Assembly: GCF_031501865.1 (NCBI RefSeq)
Contig: NZ_JARRCW010000001.1
Coordinates: 4,539,001 to 4,603,000 of the forward strand
Direction of reading: 5' to 3'
Origin: Pseudovibrio sp. M1P-2-3
Lineage (GTDB): Bacteria; Pseudomonadota; Alphaproteobacteria; Rhizobiales; Stappiaceae
DNA length: 64,000 nt
Numbering within the stretch: the stretch's first letter is position 1; each line of letters begins with the position of its first letter. The translations under genes were made by a program, and so were the position numbers. Below the pieces are notes generated by a model. The model worked only from the letters and a program-made list of their open reading frames with translations, searched no databases and had not been told where the DNA came from. This document shows positions 38,004 to 47,238 of this stretch, piece after piece.

Positions 38004-39008
38004 ATGAATTACGTTCGTACCGGAATGTTACTTGCCGCAATGACGGCATTGTTCATGGGCATCGGTTTTATGCTGGGTGGCCAGACAGGCATGGTGATTG
38101 CTCTAGTTTTTGCTGGGGGCATGAACCTCTTCAGCTACTGGAACTCTGATAAAATGGTGCTGCGTATGCACCATGCTCAGGAAGTTGGAGAACAGCAGGC
38201 CCCAGAGCTTTACGGTATGGTGCGCAGTATGTCCCAGCGGGCAGGCCTTCCTATGCCCAAGGTTTATATCATCAACAACCCGCAGCCCAATGCGTTTGCT
38301 ACGGGCCGAAACCCGCAAAATGCGGCTGTTGCCGCCACAACAGGCTTGCTGGATAGCTTGACCCGCGAGGAAGTTGCAGGGGTTATGGCTCATGAACTGG
38401 CCCATATCAAACACCGTGATACCCTTATTATGACGCTGACGGCGACAATTGCCGGTGCCGTGTCCATGCTTGCAAACTTCGCCTTTTTCTTTGGCGGTGC
38501 CCGCAACAATAATAACCCCTTGGGCATTGTCGGGGTTATTTTAATGATGATTTTGGCGCCGCTTGCTGCTGGTCTGGTTCAGATGGCAATATCCAGAACA
38601 CGGGAGTATGCCGCTGACAAAGGGGGAGCCGAGATTTGTGGCAATCCCCAATGGCTCGCATCTGCACTTGGCAAGATTGCCGGTGGCGGGCAGAGAGTAC
38701 ACAACGAGGATGCGGAGCAAAATCCCGCTACAGCCCATATGTTCATCATTAATCCCCTTTCAGGCCAGAAGATGGATAACCTGTTCTCGACACATCCAGA
38801 TACCAATAACCGGATTGCAGCCCTTCGACAGATGGGTGCGAGTGATGATTTTTCACCGTTTTCTCGTAGTTCTGGTAGATCACGTCAGACAAGCGGCTTT
38901 CGCTCCAGTAGTAGCCGCCAGCAAAGCGGTCCTTGGGGAATAACGCATCCGTCCAATGGCAACGAGAACTCTGAGCATTCTAAACGGCCCAAAGGACCAT
39001 GGGGGTAA
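38004..39008 (+). CDS. htpX: Membrane zinc metalloprotease HtpX
   Basis: Inner-membrane M48-family protease that degrades misfolded membrane proteins with FtsH. The 334-residue product has two N-terminal membrane helices, the zinc motif HELAH at residues 130-134 (His130, Glu131, His134) followed by KHRDTL, two further membrane segments and the distal acidic ligand in [11 protein letters not shown]. The C-terminus is extended and serine/arginine-rich ([14 protein letters not shown]), common in alphaproteobacteria. The ATG at 38004 follows GGAGCAAG. It has its own promoter region of about 210 bp. Confidence 0.95.
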   Translation: MNYVRTGMLLAAMTALFMGIGFMLGGQTGMVIALVFAGGMNLFSYWNSDKMVLRMHHAQEVGEQQAPELYGMVRSMSQRAGLPMPKVYIINNPQPNAFATGRNPQNAAVAATTGLLDSLTREEVAGVMAHELAHIKHRDTLIMTLTATIAGAVSMLANFAFFFGGARNNNNPLGIVGVILMMILAPLAAGLVQMAISRTREYAADKGGAEICGNPQWLASALGKIAGGGQRVHNEDAEQNPATAHMFIINPLSGQKMDNLFSTHPDTNNRIAALRQMGASDDFSPFSRSSGRSRQTSGFRSSSSRQQSGPWGITHPSNGNENSEHSKRPKGPWG

Positions 39009-39232
39009 GTTTACTGTCGATCATAAAGTGACGGCCTTATCCCTATAATTTGTTGTTTTAAGCGATTTTTCATGTTGAGCTGGGAAAAGTCGCTTTAAAA
39101 CGATTGCTTTTTCTAGATTTCCGCTTCACTGAGACGTCTCTTGTTTTGGCCAAAGCAGTGAGCACGCTTCCATGGAAATCGTGAACTGGCTAAGTTTTGG
39201 CTCAGTTCCAGTGGAAATAGCTTGGATCATCA

Positions 39233-40651
39233 ATGGCAGAAGAAAATAATAGGGCCCCTTCTAAAAATCCGCGTGAGCGCAGAAAAGGGAAGGCGGGCCA
39301 TAATAAGTCCAGTCAGAAACCGGCGATGAACGGCGATCTGGATCCAGGATATGCTGCTCGTAAAGTTGCCACGGATTTGATCGGCAAAATTCTTTACAAA
39401 AGAATGCCACTGGATGGTGAGCTGGACCTGAATAACGGGCACCCCGGTTATAAACGCCTTGAGGCCAACGACAGAGCACTTGTGCGGGCTATTGTCGGGA
39501 CAGCTTTGCGCCGGCGTGGGCAAATTCAGGATGTGATTGAGAAGTTTCTTGATCGGCCCATTCCAGAAAAAACCGGCCGCGTGCTGGATATATTGCATGT
39601 TGCCCTTGCCCAGATGATTTTTATGCAGGTGCCTGATCATGCAGCCGTTTCCCTTGCTGTTACTCTTGCGGGCAGAGATGCCAGAGCAAAGCCCTATAAA
39701 GGCTTGGTGAATGCCGTGCTTCGCCGGGCAACGCGTGAGGCGGCGGATATTGTGGCCGTGCAGGATGAAACCCGCTTGAATGCCCCGCAGTGGATGTACT
39801 CCCGCTGGCTTGAGGTCTACGGGGAAACTGCTGCAAAAGAGATTGCTCGTGCGCACTTACTCGAACCTTATGTTGACTTTTCCGTTCTAGGTCCGCTGGA
39901 AGAGTGGGCGGAAAAGTTAAACGGCATCCCTGTTCTTGAAAAAAGCTTGCGCGTACTGCCTGAAGGGGCCATCGACAAGCTTGAGGGGTATGACGAGGGC
40001 AAATGGTGGGTGCAAGATGCTGCCGCCTCTATTCCCGCGCGCCTGCTTGGTGACGTTTCTGGCAAGCATGTTGCCGATTTATGTGCAGCACCTGGCGGAA
40101 AAACCATGCAGCTGGCCAGTGCGGGAGCAAAAGTTACCGCAGTTGATATTTCTGCACGCCGTTTGAAGCGCCTGCAACAGAATATGGAGCGGCTTGGCCT
40201 TGAAGTTGAAACGGTGATTAGTGACCTGCGCACATATTCACCCGATGTTAAATTTGATGCCATTTTGCTGGATGCTCCCTGTAGTGCCACTGGAACAATC
40301 CGCCGTCATCCAGATGTTGCCTGGTTGAAACAGGAAGGCGATATCCAGAAACTGGCCGAATTGCAGTATGAGATTTTGGAGCGTGCCTCCAGCTGGGTTG
40401 AGACCGGCGGACTGCTTGTTTATTGCACCTGCTCTTTGGAGCAGGAAGAAGGCGAACTCCAGATACAGCGTTTCCTTCTTGAGCACCCTGAGTTCAAGCG
40501 TGTTCCTGTTGAGGCGCAAGAGCTTGGAGGGTGTGCGCCAGCCATTAATGAACAAGGCGACTTTAGAGCCCTGCCTTGCCATAATCCCAATGAAAAATCC
40601 AAATTGGGTGGCTTGGACGGCTTCTTTGCTGCAAAACTTATGCGCATATAA
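39233..40651 (+). CDS. rsmB: 16S rRNA (cytosine-C5)-methyltransferase RsmB
   Basis: SAM-dependent enzyme methylating cytosine in 16S rRNA (C967 in E. coli). The 472-residue product has a basic N-terminal tail, a NusB-like RNA-binding domain (KILYKRMPLDGELDL onward) and the Rossmann methyltransferase. The SAM loop is DLCAAPGGKTMQLA, followed by DAPCSATGTIRRHPDVAW (release cysteine) and YCTCSLEQEEGE (nucleophilic cysteine). All catalytic residues are present. It leads a short run with the heparinase-like gene and purH, an order conserved in Rhizobiales. Confidence 0.93.
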   Translation: MAEENNRAPSKNPRERRKGKAGHNKSSQKPAMNGDLDPGYAARKVATDLIGKILYKRMPLDGELDLNNGHPGYKRLEANDRALVRAIVGTALRRRGQIQDVIEKFLDRPIPEKTGRVLDILHVALAQMIFMQVPDHAAVSLAVTLAGRDARAKPYKGLVNAVLRRATREAADIVAVQDETRLNAPQWMYSRWLEVYGETAAKEIARAHLLEPYVDFSVLGPLEEWAEKLNGIPVLEKSLRVLPEGAIDKLEGYDEGKWWVQDAAASIPARLLGDVSGKHVADLCAAPGGKTMQLASAGAKVTAVDISARRLKRLQQNMERLGLEVETVISDLRTYSPDVKFDAILLDAPCSATGTIRRHPDVAWLKQEGDIQKLAELQYEILERASSWVETGGLLVYCTCSLEQEEGELQIQRFLLEHPEFKRVPVEAQELGGCAPAINEQGDFRALPCHNPNEKSKLGGLDGFFAAKLMRI

Positions 40652-40756
40652 CCCCTGACCAATTCGCTGCTTTAACAGAATGGTTAACAAGTTATAAAGA
40701 GGTTTATAAGACCCTTGTGGCGTGAGGTCGTTATTCCAAAGAGGTTTTGAGTAGGT

Positions 40757-42469
40757 ATGACGTTGGCTGTGGTAGCTGAACAGGTGCGCATTGGCCGCCT
40801 TTTGGCTCGAAGTGTACTAGATTCTGCGCTTAATTTTGTTTCCAGAGGATCGGTCTCATGGGTGACCTCTTGGAAGCAGGCTGCTCCACGTCTTCTGATT
40901 GCCCCTCAAGATCTGCGTACAACAGATTCTACAAATGCCGCTGATATTTATGCGGGCCGCTTTATCTTCTCGGGGACCCTTGTTGAAGCCCATGGAAACT
41001 CTCCTTTTGAAGTGCAGCCCCCCACCGAAGAGTGGGCAAAGGCGCTGCACGGGTTTTCGTGGCTGCGGCACTTGAAAGCTGCAGAGACTGCCGTTGCAAA
41101 AAACAATGCGCGGGCACTGGTTGAAGACTGGATCAAAGCCTGTGGTGGCTGGCACACGGTTGGCTGGAAACAAGAGGTTGTTGCTCGCCGGATTTTAAGC
41201 TGGATCACACAATCCCCGCTGCTGCTTGAGGGGTGTGATGCCGATTTCTACAAGTTGTTCATGCGTTCCCTAGCCCGGCAGGTCCGTTTTTTACATCAGA
41301 GCCTGAATGAGACGGCAGATGGTGTGCCAAGACTGATTGCCGCCATTGCTATTGCCAGTGCTTATGTTTGCATGGAAGACCAGAGAAAAAATGTACGCCA
41401 TGCCCTGCGACGGCTTGATCAGGAGCTGGAGCGACAGATTTTGCCCGATGGGGGACATATATCTCGTCATCCCGGTGCCATTCTCGACATTCTGGTTGAG
41501 CTTTTGCCATTGCGTCAGGCACTCATGATGCAAGGGCAGGTGGTTTCCAAGGCGATTATGGAGTCCATTGACCGGATGATGCCAATGGTTCGGTTTTTCA
41601 GGCACGGGGATGGGTCTTTTGCGCATTTCAATGGGATGTCTTCCACTCAAGGCGATATAGTTGCAACCATTCTGGCCTATGATGATGCACGCGGTATGCC
41701 GCCGGCAGGTGCCCGACATTCGGGATACCAAAGGCTGACAGGGGGAAGTAGTGTTGCACTTGTGGAGACGGGAGGAATTCCCGCCGCGGCTGTCAGCGAG
41801 AAGTTTCATGCCGGTTGCCTTTCCTTCGAATTTTCATCGGGCCGCAACCGTATAGTGGTAAACTGCGGTGTCTCTGGTTTGGAGCGGGCGCAATGGCGGT
41901 CCGTTGCCAGATCAACAGCGGCGCATTCTACTGTTGAGGTTGCCAAACAGTCTTCTTGCCGTTTTCTTGCCAATACCAATTTGGTGGGTGTCATCGGCAC
42001 TCCTACGATTTCCGGCCCGCGCGCTGTGAATGTTGAAAGAAAAGACGGCGAGTTGGAAGACAAGGTCATTGCCAGCCATGACGGCTATGCAGCCAAATGC
42101 GGCGTCATACACGAGCGCGAGATTACGCTTTCGCGTGACGGGACTGTGCTTGACGGTATTGATCGCCTCAAAACCACCCATAAAATGGGTCTGCAGCAAA
42201 CCTATGCTATTCGCTTCCACCTCCATCCCTCTATCCAGTGCCGTGAACTGGGCAACATTGTATACTTGAAGTGTGAGGACGGGGAGATCTGGGAGTTCTC
42301 CGCTGAAAATACTGCGGTTGAACTGAGCGAATCAATTTACCTGTCCGATGTGTATGGGCACCGCCGGTCCACACAGATTGTGATACCCGGTGTTGTGAAG
42401 AGTGACACGGCAATCACATGGATGCTGCGCAAGGCATCTTCCACAGAATCGCTGAACCAAGCGCTTTAG
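40757..42469 (+). CDS. Heparinase II/III-family protein
   Basis: A 570-residue protein of the heparinase II/III-like family found between rsmB and purH in many Rhizobiales. The N-terminal alpha/alpha toroid includes FSWLRHLKAAE and GWKQEVVARRILSWITQS. The C-terminal beta-sandwich includes CLSFEFSSGRNRIVVNCG and HSTVEVAKQSSCRF. True family members cleave uronic-acid polysaccharides, but this conserved alphaproteobacterial copy has no signal peptide, so a cell-wall or exopolysaccharide role is possible and the substrate is unknown. Confidence 0.88.
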   Translation: MTLAVVAEQVRIGRLLARSVLDSALNFVSRGSVSWVTSWKQAAPRLLIAPQDLRTTDSTNAADIYAGRFIFSGTLVEAHGNSPFEVQPPTEEWAKALHGFSWLRHLKAAETAVAKNNARALVEDWIKACGGWHTVGWKQEVVARRILSWITQSPLLLEGCDADFYKLFMRSLARQVRFLHQSLNETADGVPRLIAAIAIASAYVCMEDQRKNVRHALRRLDQELERQILPDGGHISRHPGAILDILVELLPLRQALMMQGQVVSKAIMESIDRMMPMVRFFRHGDGSFAHFNGMSSTQGDIVATILAYDDARGMPPAGARHSGYQRLTGGSSVALVETGGIPAAAVSEKFHAGCLSFEFSSGRNRIVVNCGVSGLERAQWRSVARSTAAHSTVEVAKQSSCRFLANTNLVGVIGTPTISGPRAVNVERKDGELEDKVIASHDGYAAKCGVIHEREITLSRDGTVLDGIDRLKTTHKMGLQQTYAIRFHLHPSIQCRELGNIVYLKCEDGEIWEFSAENTAVELSESIYLSDVYGHRRSTQIVIPGVVKSDTAITWMLRKASSTESLNQAL

Positions 42470-42623
42470 GCCAAGGTTGATTTACCATAGACCTCCGTGA
42501 GAATTTATATATTCGACTTCCTATCCTAAAGTAGCTTTGTTTTCGCCTTTTGTTTACCGAAGAACCATGCTACTCGGCGCGCGAAACATCCATCCGCACT
42601 GTAACTCAGGATAGGCATTTAAA

Positions 42624-44240
42624 ATGGCCGTGGTTTCCAAAGGTATTCCAGTACCAGAGCTCGTTTCCATCAAACGTGCGCTTCTTTCTGTTTCCGATAA
42701 AACCGACCTCATCAGTTTTGCAAAGTCCCTTCTTGATAGGGGTGTTGAACTGGTTTCAACTGGTGGCAGCCGCAAGGCGCTTCAAGAGGCAGGTCTTGCT
42801 GTTAAAGACATTTCCGAGGTAACGGGGTTCCCTGAAATCATGGATGGGCGCGTTAAAACGCTGCATCCAAAAGTACACGGCGGACTTTTGTCCATCCGTG
42901 ACGATGGCGAGCATAAAGCCGCTATGGATGAGTATGGTATTACTGGCATAGACCTGCTTTGTGTAAACCTTTACCCCTTTGAGGAGACGGTTGCCTCCGA
43001 CGCTGACTATGCCACGGGTATTGAGAACATCGATATCGGCGGGCCTGCCATGACGCGGGCGGCTGCGAAAAATCATGCCTATGTGACAACTGTTGTTGAT
43101 CCTTCCGATTATGATGAAGTGATTGCAGCGCTGGACGCCAACAATGGGCGCTCTCCCTTGGCACTGCGTCGCAAGCTTGCTCAAAAGGCATTTGCCCGCA
43201 CTGCAGCCTATGATGCAGCCGTTTCCAACTGGATGGCGGAACAGGTAGATGTGGCTACCCCTGATTACAGAGCAGCTGGCGGTATGCTTCACGAGGTCAT
43301 GCGCTATGGTGAAAACCCCCATCAGAGTGCGGGATTTTATCTGAGCGGCGAAAAGCGTCCGGGTGTTGCGACAGCCCGCCAAATTCAGGGAAAACAGCTT
43401 TCCTACAACAACATCAACGACACGGATGCCGCGTTTGAGCTGGTTTCCGAGTTCGATCCGGCCCGTACGGCTGCGGTTGCCATCATAAAACACGCCAACC
43501 CTTGCGGTGTCGCGGAAGCGCCAACCTTGAAGGAAGCCTATGAAAAGGCGCTGGCGTGCGATCCGGTTTCTGCATTTGGTGGCATTGTTGCCTTGAACGG
43601 CACGTTGGATGCTGACGCTGCTGAAGAGATTACCAAGATCTTTACCGAGGTGATCATCGCTCCGGATGCGAGCAAGGAAGCCATTGCCATTGTTGCAAAG
43701 AAGAAGAACCTGCGCTTGTTGCTTACTGACGGGTTGTCTGACCCACGTGCAAAGGGCACGTTTGTGAAAAGTGTTTCTGGCGGTCTTCTGGTTCAAAGCC
43801 GTGACAACGGTGTGGTTGATGATCTGGATTTGAAAGTTGTCACCAAGCGCGCGCCGTCTGATCAGGAACTTCTTGATATGAAAATGGCGTTCCGTGTTGC
43901 AAAGCATGTGAAGTCCAATGCGATTGTCTACGTTAAGGACGGGGCAACCGTTGGTATTGGCGCCGGTCAGATGAGCCGAGTGGACAGTGCCCGCATTGCG
44001 GCCCGTAAAGCTGTTGATGCAGCTGAGGCTGCCAATATGGCTGAACCGCTGACAAAAGGCTGTGTAGTGGCATCCGATGCCTTCTTCCCGTTTGCAGACG
44101 GGCTTCTGTCCGCCGCAGAAGCTGGTGCAACCGCTGTGATTCAACCCGGTGGCTCCATGCGCGATGACGACGTCATCAAGGCAGCGGATGAAGCTGGCCT
44201 TGCCATGGTGATGACCGGCATGCGCCATTTCCGGCACTAG
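42624..44240 (+). CDS. purH: Bifunctional AICAR transformylase / IMP cyclohydrolase
   Basis: Performs the last two steps of purine synthesis, AICAR to FAICAR to IMP. The 538-residue product begins with the MGS-like cyclohydrolase domain ([48 protein letters not shown]) and continues with the AICARFT domain ([11 protein letters not shown]; the catalytic Lys-His pair in [22 protein letters not shown] near the end). Full length. The 154-bp leader shows no riboswitch I can recognise. A repeat and an IS630 element now lie between purH and its apparent terminator. Confidence 0.96.
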   Translation: MAVVSKGIPVPELVSIKRALLSVSDKTDLISFAKSLLDRGVELVSTGGSRKALQEAGLAVKDISEVTGFPEIMDGRVKTLHPKVHGGLLSIRDDGEHKAAMDEYGITGIDLLCVNLYPFEETVASDADYATGIENIDIGGPAMTRAAAKNHAYVTTVVDPSDYDEVIAALDANNGRSPLALRRKLAQKAFARTAAYDAAVSNWMAEQVDVATPDYRAAGGMLHEVMRYGENPHQSAGFYLSGEKRPGVATARQIQGKQLSYNNINDTDAAFELVSEFDPARTAAVAIIKHANPCGVAEAPTLKEAYEKALACDPVSAFGGIVALNGTLDADAAEEITKIFTEVIIAPDASKEAIAIVAKKKNLRLLLTDGLSDPRAKGTFVKSVSGGLLVQSRDNGVVDDLDLKVVTKRAPSDQELLDMKMAFRVAKHVKSNAIVYVKDGATVGIGAGQMSRVDSARIAARKAVDAAEAANMAEPLTKGCVVASDAFFPFADGLLSAAEAGATAVIQPGGSMRDDDVIKAADEAGLAMVMTGMRHFRH

Positions 44241-44300
44241 AGCTCCTTTTGTTTGATTGAACTCAGTCAAACAACAAGACTTTGCTCACAACAAAGAAGT

Positions 44301-44347
44301 GAGAGCGCGAGGCGTTTATGAAAATGAACGCAACGTGCTCTCGGCTC
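44301..44347 (-). repeat. Palindromic intergenic repeat, family 2, copy C
   Basis: Reads AGAGCGCGAGGCGTTTATG on the + strand and is the inverse of copy A (core AGAGCACGTTGCGTTCATTT on the - strand). It lies 60 bp past the purH stop and just before the IS630 element. Confidence 0.7.
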
Positions 44348-44381
44348 TCCATTAAAACTAAGCCTTTAATACCAACGGCAC

Positions 44382-44921
44382 TTATAATTGACCTGTATGC
44401 GCCCAATTTCGTCTACCGATTGATGTGATTGTGTGGGGTTGTTGAATAAGCTTATTCCAAGCGGAACAGGCGGCATCGACAATTTCCTGGTAGTCTTGAA
44501 AGGTTCGGTTAGAGAGCCAGTTTTGCCGTAAGTACTGCCAAACATTTTCAACCGGGTTGAGCTCCGGAGAACGGGGTGGGAGCAGCAAGATGGTTATATT
44601 ATCAGGCAACTTCAGTTTTGCCGTTGTATGCCAACCCGCTTGATCCATCAGGACCACTGCGTGCGCCCCTTTGGCGACGGTTCGGCTGATTTCTTTAAGG
44701 TGAAGCTGCATGGAATTGGTATTGGCTTTGGGCAAAACAAGTGCTGCCCCTTTGCCGTGGGCGGGGCAGATGGCCCCGAATACATAAGTTGATTGATAGC
44801 GCCCGTCGCTGGGAGCCCGTGGTCTCGTTCCTTTTTTTGCCCACCTTCTGGTGAGCCCATTTTTTTGACCAATGCGGGCTTCGTCCTGCCACCAGATTTC
44901 CATGGATGTTTGTGAGGGCAA
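44382..44921 (-). CDS. IS630 transposase, catalytic (DDE) part, ORF B
   Basis: A 179-codon frame with the RNase H-like DDE catalytic core. The acids lie in EIWWQDEARIG, VVLMDQAGWH and PPRSPELNPVENVW; the last is the hallmark of IS630. It has no good ribosome site of its own. The open frame continues upstream of the ATG at 44921 and joins ORF A by a -1 shift at the A7 run 44956-44962. The fused sequence reads through KKNFHARLKEIKARLPSQTS, a normal IS630 linker. Confidence 0.85.
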   Translation of the reverse strand: MPSQTSMEIWWQDEARIGQKNGLTRRWAKKGTRPRAPSDGRYQSTYVFGAICPAHGKGAALVLPKANTNSMQLHLKEISRTVAKGAHAVVLMDQAGWHTTAKLKLPDNITILLLPPRSPELNPVENVWQYLRQNWLSNRTFQDYQEIVDAACSAWNKLIQQPHTITSIGRRNWAHTGQL

Positions 44922-44929
44922 GCGCGCTT

Positions 44930-45475
44930 TTATTTCTTTAAGCCGGGCATGGAAGTTTTTTTATATGTCTCCATAACTTGCTCGTCCTGTGCCGGGTGCT
45001 GTGGCCGAACGCTGACCCGAGAAAATCCCAGAACTCTGAGGAGGCTTGAAATAGCCCTTTCGCTATAGCTGACCCCAAACTTCTGCTCGATCACACCTTG
45101 CAGATCCCGCCGACGCCAGCGAATTACGCCGTGTTGTTGTAAATCAGGCCCAGCCTCAACCAGATCTGCAAATTCAGCCATTTGCTCTTTATTTAACCAC
45201 CGGACACGGCCCGGGCTCTTACGATTGTACAGGCCGTGCGGCCCTTCTGCGTTAAACCGATGCACCCAGTCTCGCAGTGTTTGGCGGTCCATGCCGCCCA
45301 TGCGTGCCGCCTCCAAGCGCGACAACCCATCATAAACAGCAGCAAGAGCAAGAAGGCGGCGGCTCTGCCTGACATCCTTACTTTGACAAGCAAGAGTTCG
45401 TAACGAAGAAGCATCATAGTCTCGGCGCAATGGGATCGCTGACATTGGGAATCTCCTTTCCCAATGTTGAATCAC
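44930..45475 (-). CDS. IS630 transposase, DNA-binding part, ORF A
   Basis: Helix-turn-helix part of the IS630 transposase. The open frame is 181 codons, with the natural start probably at MSAIPLRRDYDA, the internal ATG behind GAAAGGAGATTCCC-type sequence. LSRLEAARMGGMDRQTLRDWVHRFNAEG is the first HTH and a second winged-helix region follows (GVIRWRRRDLQGVIEQKFG). The frame ends shortly after the A7 slip site, so on its own it would be a DNA-binding protein lacking catalysis. Confidence 0.85.
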   Translation of the reverse strand: MIQHWERRFPMSAIPLRRDYDASSLRTLACQSKDVRQSRRLLALAAVYDGLSRLEAARMGGMDRQTLRDWVHRFNAEGPHGLYNRKSPGRVRWLNKEQMAEFADLVEAGPDLQQHGVIRWRRRDLQGVIEQKFGVSYSERAISSLLRVLGFSRVSVRPQHPAQDEQVMETYKKTSMPGLKK

Positions 45476-45530
45476 AATTCAAGTGATTTGGGAATCCTCA
45501 TCCCGAGTCAAAAACAGGTGCCGTTGGTAT

Positions 45531-45560
45531 AAGACCCGTAGGTTACCCGCTGCGGGTTTT
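45531..45560 (+). terminator. Terminator-like hairpin right of IS630, possibly the former purH terminator
   Basis: AAGACCCG (45531-45538) pairs with CGGGTTTT (45553-45560) with one G-T wobble and a 14-base loop, followed by CTTAGTTTTT. It abuts the IS end, so the element probably landed between purH and its terminator. Confidence 0.5.
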
Positions 45561-45660
45561 CTTAGTTTTTGGGAATAGGCAAGGACTGCTTCCTTTTATA
45601 GTCTCCAAGATACACTGCTGCTTCAGTGGATGTTGAGTCGTGAGAGCACAGGAGAGTGCA

Positions 45661-47133
45661 GTGGTTTCCCTTGATGACAGCCGCAATAAAAGTGCTGACC
45701 ACTGGCTCAACTTTATTCCGCTTATATTATGCGTCTATTTTGCTCTACAGGTTATAATTCGATATTTCGCTTCTGACAGCCTTGGCTTGGATGAAGCGGA
45801 GCAAATTGTTGCCGCCCAAGGCCTTGAATGGGGCTATGGCCCGCAGCCTCCCCTTTATTCATGGTTGGTTTCGCTCTTTTTTGCCATATTCGGCGAGGGC
45901 GTCTTTACATTGGCACTTTTGAAAAATTTACTCTTGTTTGCTGGCTATATGGGAATCTGGTGTAGCGGCCGAATTATAGGCGGCCTTGCTGTCGGGGCAA
46001 TTGCGGCAGTTTCCCTTTTATTTCTGCCTCAAATAGCTTGGGTATCCCAAAAAACGCTGAGCCATTCCACTTTGTTGTTTGCGACCTCGTCATGGACGAT
46101 TGCTCTCTTCCTCTTTGCCTTGAAAAAGCCTGCCTACTGGAAAAGCTGTTTGCTTGGGGTTTTAATTGCTGCTGGTGTTCTCTCCAAGTTCAACTACGCC
46201 TTCCTGTTTGTGGCTCTTGTGCTTTCTGCAGTGTGCTATCAAGACGGACGCCGGTTTCTTTTTTCAAAGCAGTTCATTCTATCCATCGTGATTGCGGGTG
46301 CTCTGCTGGCTCCTCCGGTTATTTGGATGTTCGAGAATGTTGATCTTTTGTTTTCGCGCACGAAGAAGTTTGAAGTTGCTGCTGGCGGTAAAGCGCGTCT
46401 GGACGGGATTATCTATTTAGTTTCCTCTAGCTTGTGGTTCGTTGCCATTGCAGCGGTAGCTTATGTTGGTGCATTCGGTTTTATCCGGAAAAAAGGAGAG
46501 CAGATTACACCGGATATTGATCGCGTTTTGCGAGGCTTTATCAGCCTGACACTGCTTTTGGGTGTCGTATTGGTAACTGTTTTGGTCCTTGCTAGTGGTA
46601 CAACGGTTGTTAAGGGCAGGTGGCTGCAGCCTGTTTTGTTTTTCACTCCGCTAGTGGCTTTGAGCTGGCTTTATAACCGTCTGAGCGAAAATAGGGCCAA
46701 AGTGTTGTGTGCCCTCGCATTCTCTCTAGCGCTTTTGGTATCCATCACCCTGCCCATCAATTTGAATTATGGAAGTTTCAAAAAACCGCCGGTTCGCGCA
46801 ATTCCTTATGAGGGGATTGCTGTAATTGCCGAGCAGAGGGGCGTCAAAAGCCTTTTCACCATAAACCTCGCCCTTGCTGGAAACCTATCCTATCTGCTTG
46901 GTGATATTCATGTGGCTACCCCTGAATATGCGGCCCTTGATATATCCTATGAAGCGCCAGTTATGGTCCTGTGGAGGCATGGAGCTAGTGGTCGGATGCC
47001 TAGAGTTTTGCAGGAGCTATACAAACGGAAGCTTGGAAAAGATCCCACAAACATTCAGGGAAAGCGGATATCCTTGCCCCACAAAGGTTGGTGGAATGAG
47101 GATTTTCAATTTTGGATGGTCATTGAAAACTGA
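45661..47133 (+). CDS. Glycosyltransferase family 39 membrane protein (PMT/ArnT-like)
   Basis: About 490 residues with 10-12 membrane segments. The first periplasmic loop carries the catalytic acid motif GLDEAEQIVAAQGLEWGYG and then PQPPLYSWLVSLFF, the signature of the PMT_2/GT39 family, which moves lipid-linked sugars onto lipid A, glycans or proteins in the periplasm. The frame is open from a GTG at 45640, but AGGAG at 45650-45654 sits 6 bp before the GTG at 45661, which I take as the start. Acceptor unknown; it stands alone beside an IS element. Confidence 0.83.
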   Translation: MVSLDDSRNKSADHWLNFIPLILCVYFALQVIIRYFASDSLGLDEAEQIVAAQGLEWGYGPQPPLYSWLVSLFFAIFGEGVFTLALLKNLLLFAGYMGIWCSGRIIGGLAVGAIAAVSLLFLPQIAWVSQKTLSHSTLLFATSSWTIALFLFALKKPAYWKSCLLGVLIAAGVLSKFNYAFLFVALVLSAVCYQDGRRFLFSKQFILSIVIAGALLAPPVIWMFENVDLLFSRTKKFEVAAGGKARLDGIIYLVSSSLWFVAIAAVAYVGAFGFIRKKGEQITPDIDRVLRGFISLTLLLGVVLVTVLVLASGTTVVKGRWLQPVLFFTPLVALSWLYNRLSENRAKVLCALAFSLALLVSITLPINLNYGSFKKPPVRAIPYEGIAVIAEQRGVKSLFTINLALAGNLSYLLGDIHVATPEYAALDISYEAPVMVLWRHGASGRMPRVLQELYKRKLGKDPTNIQGKRISLPHKGWWNEDFQFWMVIEN

Positions 47134-47238
47134 ATAAAAGCCCATGTTATCGAGCACCCTTCCTAACCGATTTTGAAGGGTTCTGTGGTATCGTTGAACC
47201 TACCAATTCTTGGTCGTCAGAATAGGGCGTTTGGCAGG

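Larger units (their letters stand above)
44370..45529 (-). mobile_element. IS630-family insertion sequence
   Basis: Terminal inverted repeats TACCAACGGCAC (44370-44381) and GTGCCGTTGGTA (45518-45529) are perfect over 12 bp and partly continue inward. The outermost TA on each side fits the TA target duplication of the IS630/Tc1 group, giving an element of about 1.16 kb. It carries one transposase gene split into two frames. It has inserted between purH and what looks like the purH terminator at 45531-45560. Confidence 0.88.

Noticed and set aside
42470-42623. Possible ZTP or purine riboswitch before purH
   Set aside because: None of the conserved ZTP or purine riboswitch core sequences could be found in the leader.
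42756-44270. 504-codon open frame antisense to purH
   Set aside because: Long but exactly opposite a fully conserved purH; composition is that of an antisense shadow, with no family resemblance.
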